DNA of 64,000 bases from Candidatus Zhuqueibacterota bacterium (GTDB lineage Bacteria; Zhuqueibacterota; Zhuqueibacteria; Oceanimicrobiales; Oceanimicrobiaceae), in assembly GCA_029261995.1 (NCBI GenBank), contig JAJDAF010000050.1, forward strand, positions 306,467-370,466, in the 5' to 3' direction. Of the stretch, positions 60,553 through 64,000 are shown piece after piece. The position numbers and the translations under genes are program-made. How positions within the stretch are numbered: the stretch's first letter is position 1; the number at the start of each line of letters is the position of its first letter. The notes beneath the pieces were generated by a model, which worked only from the letters and a program-made list of their open reading frames with translations, made no database searches and was not told the origin of the DNA.

Positions 60553-60993
60553 ATGCCACAAGCCGAAAAAGCTATGAAACCGAGCGGAGGCGCGATGAGA
60601 AAAGTCCGATGCGCGATGAAATAAGTCTGATGCGGCATGGGAAAAGTCTGATGGGCGATGGGACAAGCCTGATATGGTATGGGAAAAGTCTGATGGGCAA
60701 TGGGAACAGTCTGATGCGGCATGAGAAAAGTCTGATGGGCGATGAAATAAGTCTGATGCGCAATGGGAAAAGTTTGATGCCCGATGGGAAAAGTCTGATA
60801 CAGCATGGGAAAAGCCTGATGCGCGATGGGAAAAGTCTGATGCGCGATGAAATAAGTCTGATGCGGCATGAGACAAGCCTGATGGGCAATGAGAAAAGTC
60901 TGATACTGCATGAAATAAGGCTGATACGCTATGAAACAAGTCGGCCGCACCATGAAATAAAGCCGATGCGCCTTGATACAAAGTCTGCAAGGG
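60553..60993. repeat. 21-bp tandem array, about 21 units in perfect register
   Basis: ATG (or TTG at the last) recurs every 21 bp: 60553, 60574, 60595, 60616 and so on to 60952, then 60973, with no indel. The central consensus unit begins ATGGGAAAAGTCTGATG and ends in four or five variable bases; edge units are strongly diverged. All three minus-strand frames and one plus-strand frame stay open through most of the array, giving 7-residue repeats: minus HQTFPIA-like (60480-61022) or ASDFSHR-like (60496-61029), plus GKSLMRD-like (60609-61145). Which, if any, is translated cannot be told from sequence. Confidence 0.92.
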
Positions 60994-61029
60994 GTGGCAG
61001 CAAGCGCAAAAGTCACAATCAAATCTCAC

Positions 61030-61540
61030 CGGCTATCGTGGCATTGCCGCCGCCACACGGGGCGACAATGAAGCCGAGTCTGCGGGTATGTTGTCGAGAG
61101 CGCTATTTGCGACGTGCTCTCCAAGGGTCGCAACTTTCTGCTTGACATCTGCCGGAGAGTTTTCTATCTTGTTGTCATCATCTGAACCGTCTCCTTCAAA
61201 AGACCAATAACCAGACTAATTACGACGGGGGAGGATGCAAGCTCCTAATCGATATCCACGACAGAAGCAGGCGTTGCCATGGCAGGCCTGACGCAGAACG
61301 CAAAACTGATCCGTGCCATGATCGCTTACTCACGGCTATGTCATGCCCGATAAATGTTATTGGACCGTAACGTGTCCAATAACAAAGATGACAGCGTTCC
61401 GAATTACGAGAGCAATCCTTTGATTTGAAGGGAGTTGGGGCAATCTGTGACGACCGGTTTATCGGAGGTGACGTGAGTCCGGTTTGCCGGAACTAGGTCC
61501 AATAAACTAAGTTAGGACTTGATGTAGCAAAGGATGCAGC
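61030..61540. other. Intergenic region before the PIN-like gene
   Basis: 511 bases. The only structure found is the 11-bp inverted repeat (61355-61384), its half-copy (61497-61508) and two CCGGTTT-containing mini-hairpins (61455-61466, 61480-61491). No gene is supported. Confidence 0.45.
61355..61384. repeat. Perfect 11-bp inverted repeat
   Basis: TGTTATTGGAC (61355-61365) and GTCCAATAACA (61374-61384) with an 8-base loop. A related half-copy, GGTCCAATAAAC, is at 61497-61508, just before the AT-rich PIN-like gene. It may mark an island boundary or be a terminator-like element. Confidence 0.65.
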
Positions 61541-62353
61541 GTGATTGAGGCTAATGGAAATTTTTATAAACTTGCGTTGATTGACACATGCATAATAAGC
61601 GAGTTCATAAAGCAGCGGGGCGAAGCTTTTTCAAGAAAGTTGATTTTAAGATTTTGTGAGGACTTTATTCCTTCGTTTTCAATACAGACTTTTAAAGAGC
61701 TAAGATTAGCACCAAATATATATCACGAGTTCTTCAGCATTTTCAAGTCTTTTCCATCATTGGTGTTGAAAGATCATGAGCAAATTTGCCAAGAAGAATT
61801 CAAAAACTATGGAGAACAAAATCAATTAAATCCGGGACTTACGAATCTATTTAATAACCCGTTTGCCAAAGAAGATCTCGACATAGAAAAAGCAATTGAA
61901 GTTCTTTATACCCCAGAACTTCAAAGAAAATTTGAGAATGACAAATCAAGTATTTTGGATGGGGTATTGTCATCAAGGAAGAATTTTCAGGCAAAGAATA
62001 AAAAGTATACAAAAAGAGAAATCGATGAATTTGTAGAAACTACGGTCATAACGCAGCTCATTCTGAGAAACCGCGAATGGGTACAAAACAAATTAGATAA
62101 GAAGGAAAATATCGAAATAGATAGATTTCCTTCTCTTAAGGTTATGGCTTATATCATATTTTATAAATTTTACCTTTCAGATCGTAAAGCGCATTTATCT
62201 GATGTCCCTGATATTATAATGTCGAGTCTGTACCCTTATATTGATGTTTTACTTATTGAGAAAAGTCAAGCAGAAATGATTAGACAAATTCAGAGAAGAC
62301 ATTCATTTTGCCCTCAGCTAGAAGTTTTTACAATGAAAGACCTCAGGGACTGA
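61541..62353 (+). CDS. AT-rich PIN-like domain protein
   Basis: 270 residues from GTG 61541. The first strand has the PIN-type acidic start (LALIDTCIISEF) and the end has a PIN-like block (SDVPDIIMSSLYPYIDVLLI, then EKSQAEMIRQI). The central insertion is helical and Lys/Glu-rich. PIN domains are metal-dependent RNases, common in toxins and defence. The gene is far richer in A and T than its neighbours and uses AT-ending codons, a sign of recent transfer. No antitoxin gene is adjacent. The family call is moderate. Confidence 0.55.
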   Translation: MIEANGNFYKLALIDTCIISEFIKQRGEAFSRKLILRFCEDFIPSFSIQTFKELRLAPNIYHEFFSIFKSFPSLVLKDHEQICQEEFKNYGEQNQLNPGLTNLFNNPFAKEDLDIEKAIEVLYTPELQRKFENDKSSILDGVLSSRKNFQAKNKKYTKREIDEFVETTVITQLILRNREWVQNKLDKKENIEIDRFPSLKVMAYIIFYKFYLSDRKAHLSDVPDIIMSSLYPYIDVLLIEKSQAEMIRQIQRRHSFCPQLEVFTMKDLRD

Positions 62354-62442
62354 AATGCATACAATTATTTCAAACGGCGAAGTAAAGAGTTGTGTGGAGC
62401 CCCGGTCTGCGTATCCCGGTAACAGCATGGTCTAACGTCAAC

Positions 62443-62462
62443 CTGGTAGGGACGCCTACCAG
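62443..62462. repeat. Perfect 8-bp hairpin
   Basis: CTGGTAGG (62443-62450), loop GACG, CCTACCAG (62455-62462), 90 bases after the PIN-like gene and before the HEPN-like gene. No T run follows. Confidence 0.6.
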
Positions 62463-62624
62463 CGGGCGCGATTTTCGGATTTTCGGGAATGGCAAACAGT
62501 GATTATTTTAACAAAATTTAGTGCACAAAACCGTCGCCCCACAGGTGGGTGTTATGCCCCTTGAATGAACCTCCAACGATTTCGGGTGTCTGCATTCAAG
62601 GACTGTTGCAGATGGAGCGACAAA

Positions 62625-63803
62625 ATGCCCTATGAATTCAAAATTGACAAACCACCAGCGGGATACGCAGTGACAGCGTCCGGGCCTGGTGACGAAACCG
62701 TTGAGGTGGCGGCAACTGATTTTATCTCCACAGAGGATGGTCAACACTTTATCCAACGACTGGAGGGGTTTCCCGACGAAATCCTCGGGAATATCGCGAA
62801 AAGTGGTCCGCGAATCTCCCCCTCGAAAGTCGACCATTTACTCGCGGTAATACAGCATGATGGGACAGATACGACGGTCACCGCGTACGTCAACGAGCTC
62901 GAACTTTCGGCGTCGATTCGCGTTGGCCGCGCTGTCGAAAAGGGCGAACCTGTTTTCAAAAATGATATTGTCGAAATTCAATCGTTTCGCGTTGAGGGTG
63001 TTGACATTCCGGAAACTGCGGGCATTCTTTTCCTGTTCTCTGTAGGGTGGCGGAAAGGCCTGTTTTTCGATTTTCGGCCGCTTCCCCCCAACAAGCAGCT
63101 CATCCAATATGATTTGGACCGAACATTCGGCCAATTCTATGCGCACGTCATGTTTCAAGAGCGCTTTTCGATTTCCGAACATGATTGGGGGTCGTTATTC
63201 AAGACCGGTTGGTTCCCATTTAATTCGCTGAAACACGACACGATTCAGGCAATCATCAACTATGTTCGAAATGATTGGGACCAAACTGAACTAATCAAAA
63301 AGGTCTCGGACAATTTGAATGAACGAATTGACGACTTTCGCCAAAATTGGCAAACGCAATCGGTATTTGCTGAACATGCCAAACTGCTAACGCACGCGAT
63401 CGAACGATTCATCGATGGCGATTACATTAGCTGTATTTCCATCCTGTATCCTCGCATTGAGGGCTTGCTTCGATCATTTCACACATCAATCGGGGCAACA
63501 AACGACCCTTCGCAAAAAAACTTGGCCGAATCAGCTGTTAATCTTTACACGCCAAACAAACGATGCTTATTAATACCACACAGATTTCAGCAATACTTGA
63601 AATCGGTATATTTCCAATCGTTTGATCCGAAAAACAGCGACATCGCCTGTTCACGTAACAGTGTTGGTCACGGAGTCGCGAATCAAGAATATTTCAATCA
63701 GCAATCCGCGATTGTTGGTATATTGGTGGTTCAACAATTGTTTTATTTCTTTGCCGATTCGGACAAGCAAAACAGAATCTCAGCAACTGAAAGCGGGCCA
63801 TAA
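62625..63803 (+). CDS. HEPN-like domain protein of unknown function
   Basis: 392 residues from ATG 62625 with GGAG 7 bases upstream (an ATG at 62565 adds 20 atypical residues). The C-terminal 110 residues look HEPN-like: a helix with YPRIEGLLRSF and the R-x4-H pattern in SRNSVGHG, followed by a long hydrophobic helix. HEPN domains are often RNases in abortive infection and toxin systems. The N-terminal 200 residues are a mixed alpha/beta region not recognised. It follows the PIN-like gene and precedes a group II intron. Confidence 0.55.
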   Translation: MPYEFKIDKPPAGYAVTASGPGDETVEVAATDFISTEDGQHFIQRLEGFPDEILGNIAKSGPRISPSKVDHLLAVIQHDGTDTTVTAYVNELELSASIRVGRAVEKGEPVFKNDIVEIQSFRVEGVDIPETAGILFLFSVGWRKGLFFDFRPLPPNKQLIQYDLDRTFGQFYAHVMFQERFSISEHDWGSLFKTGWFPFNSLKHDTIQAIINYVRNDWDQTELIKKVSDNLNERIDDFRQNWQTQSVFAEHAKLLTHAIERFIDGDYISCISILYPRIEGLLRSFHTSIGATNDPSQKNLAESAVNLYTPNKRCLLIPHRFQQYLKSVYFQSFDPKNSDIACSRNSVGHGVANQEYFNQQSAIVGILVVQQLFYFFADSDKQNRISATESGP

Positions 63804-63860
63804 CCATTGAATTCACTCGATTCAAAACAGCTTCGCAATTTTGAACGAGTGATTCATCAC

Positions 63861-64000
63861 GTGTGTGCCGGGCATGGCCCATAGCTAGCAGGGTGTGAGT
63901 CCCTGCGCCAGGTTTTCGCGGAGCCGAAGGCTAGGAGAAGGGCAAGGGCGTCGTCGCGAGGCGTTGTCTGAAGGAAGCCCAATCCAAAGATGCGGGGCGA
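63861..64000 (+). mobile_element. 5' end of a group II intron, runs off the window
   Basis: Begins GTGTGCCGGGCATGG, the 5' consensus (GUGYG) of bacterial group II introns. A domain I hairpin GCAGGG/CCCTGC (63889-63907) and the typical GTCTGAAGGAAGCCC block near 63969 follow in the usual order. No intron-encoded protein is reached before the window ends. The upstream exon edge is a small palindrome GTGAT/ATCAC (63849-63860). Confidence 0.8.

Noticed and set aside
1..64000. tRNA, rRNA, SRP RNA or tmRNA genes
   Set aside because: Looked for cloverleaf and conserved cores, including the SRP RNA GGAA-loop region near ffh; none could be supported by eye.

Overview
The window looks like a chromosome segment of an uncultured or poorly studied member of the FCB (Fibrobacteres-Chlorobi-Bacteroidetes) superphylum, possibly near the Calditrichota/KSB1/Ignavibacteria lineages. 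The support is two giant secreted proteins with type IX secretion (T9SS) C-terminal domains, FG-GAP/VCBS plus ASPIC/UnbV modules, a sigma/FecR/STN-type TonB receptor trio, S16 with a long C-terminal tail, and long-form IspH. Clear Shine-Dalgarno sites (rpsP, khpA, rplS, gdhA) argue against a typical Bacteroidetes such as Flavobacterium. The lineage is an inference; no rRNA or tRNA gene was seen.

Layout. 1-12243: two tandem paralogous giant cell-surface proteins (FG-GAP, ASPIC/UnbV, TIG, DNRLRE/CBM96-like, T9SS domains). The second also has cadherin-like Ig repeats, an SGNH hydrolase inside a TIG domain, a dockerin-like loop and a cohesin-like domain. 12622-19889: a NhaD-type antiporter translationally coupled to nuoJKLMN, the membrane arm of complex I. 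19916-22370: an eIF2B-like isomerase-family protein and leucyl aminopeptidase. 22511-26918 (minus): TonB receptor, FecR anti-sigma and ECF sigma factor. 27266-31323: ffh-rpsP-khpA-rimM-trmD-rplS, an SRP/ribosome operon. 31559-37131: adenosine-specific kinase family protein, RlmH, IspH and a GlcD/GlpC-like FAD/Fe-S oxidoreductase.

37313-46673 is more accessory: a NYN nuclease with a cold-shock-like tail, a sulfotransferase-like protein, a 64-bp tandem repeat array, a zinc protease, HicB with a decayed HicA, an unknown exported protein, a palindrome cluster, endonuclease III, a TPM protein, a nucleotidyltransferase-like protein and LemA. 47083-51737 holds NADP-type glutamate dehydrogenase and a two-receiver/PPDK-ATP-grasp protein preceded by 7-bp microsatellites.

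51729-58567 (minus) is a copper-handling locus: Cys-rich exported protein, OprC-like TonB receptor, cytochrome c, SCO1, PCuAC. It continues into a 3beta-HSD-like SDR and a steroid 5-alpha-reductase-like membrane protein. 58628-64000 is repeat-rich: DinB, palindromic intergenic DNA, a 21-bp tandem array kept in register for about 440 bp, an AT-rich PIN-like gene, a HEPN-like gene, and the 5' end of a group II intron starting at 63861.

No CRISPR array, complete insertion sequence or tRNA was recognised. The best candidates for something undescribed are the 21-bp array with several simultaneously open frames, the SGNH-in-TIG giant esterase/adhesin, the receiver-receiver-PPDK_N protein, the multi-hairpin elements at 54.9-55.1 kb, and the PIN/HEPN/intron island.
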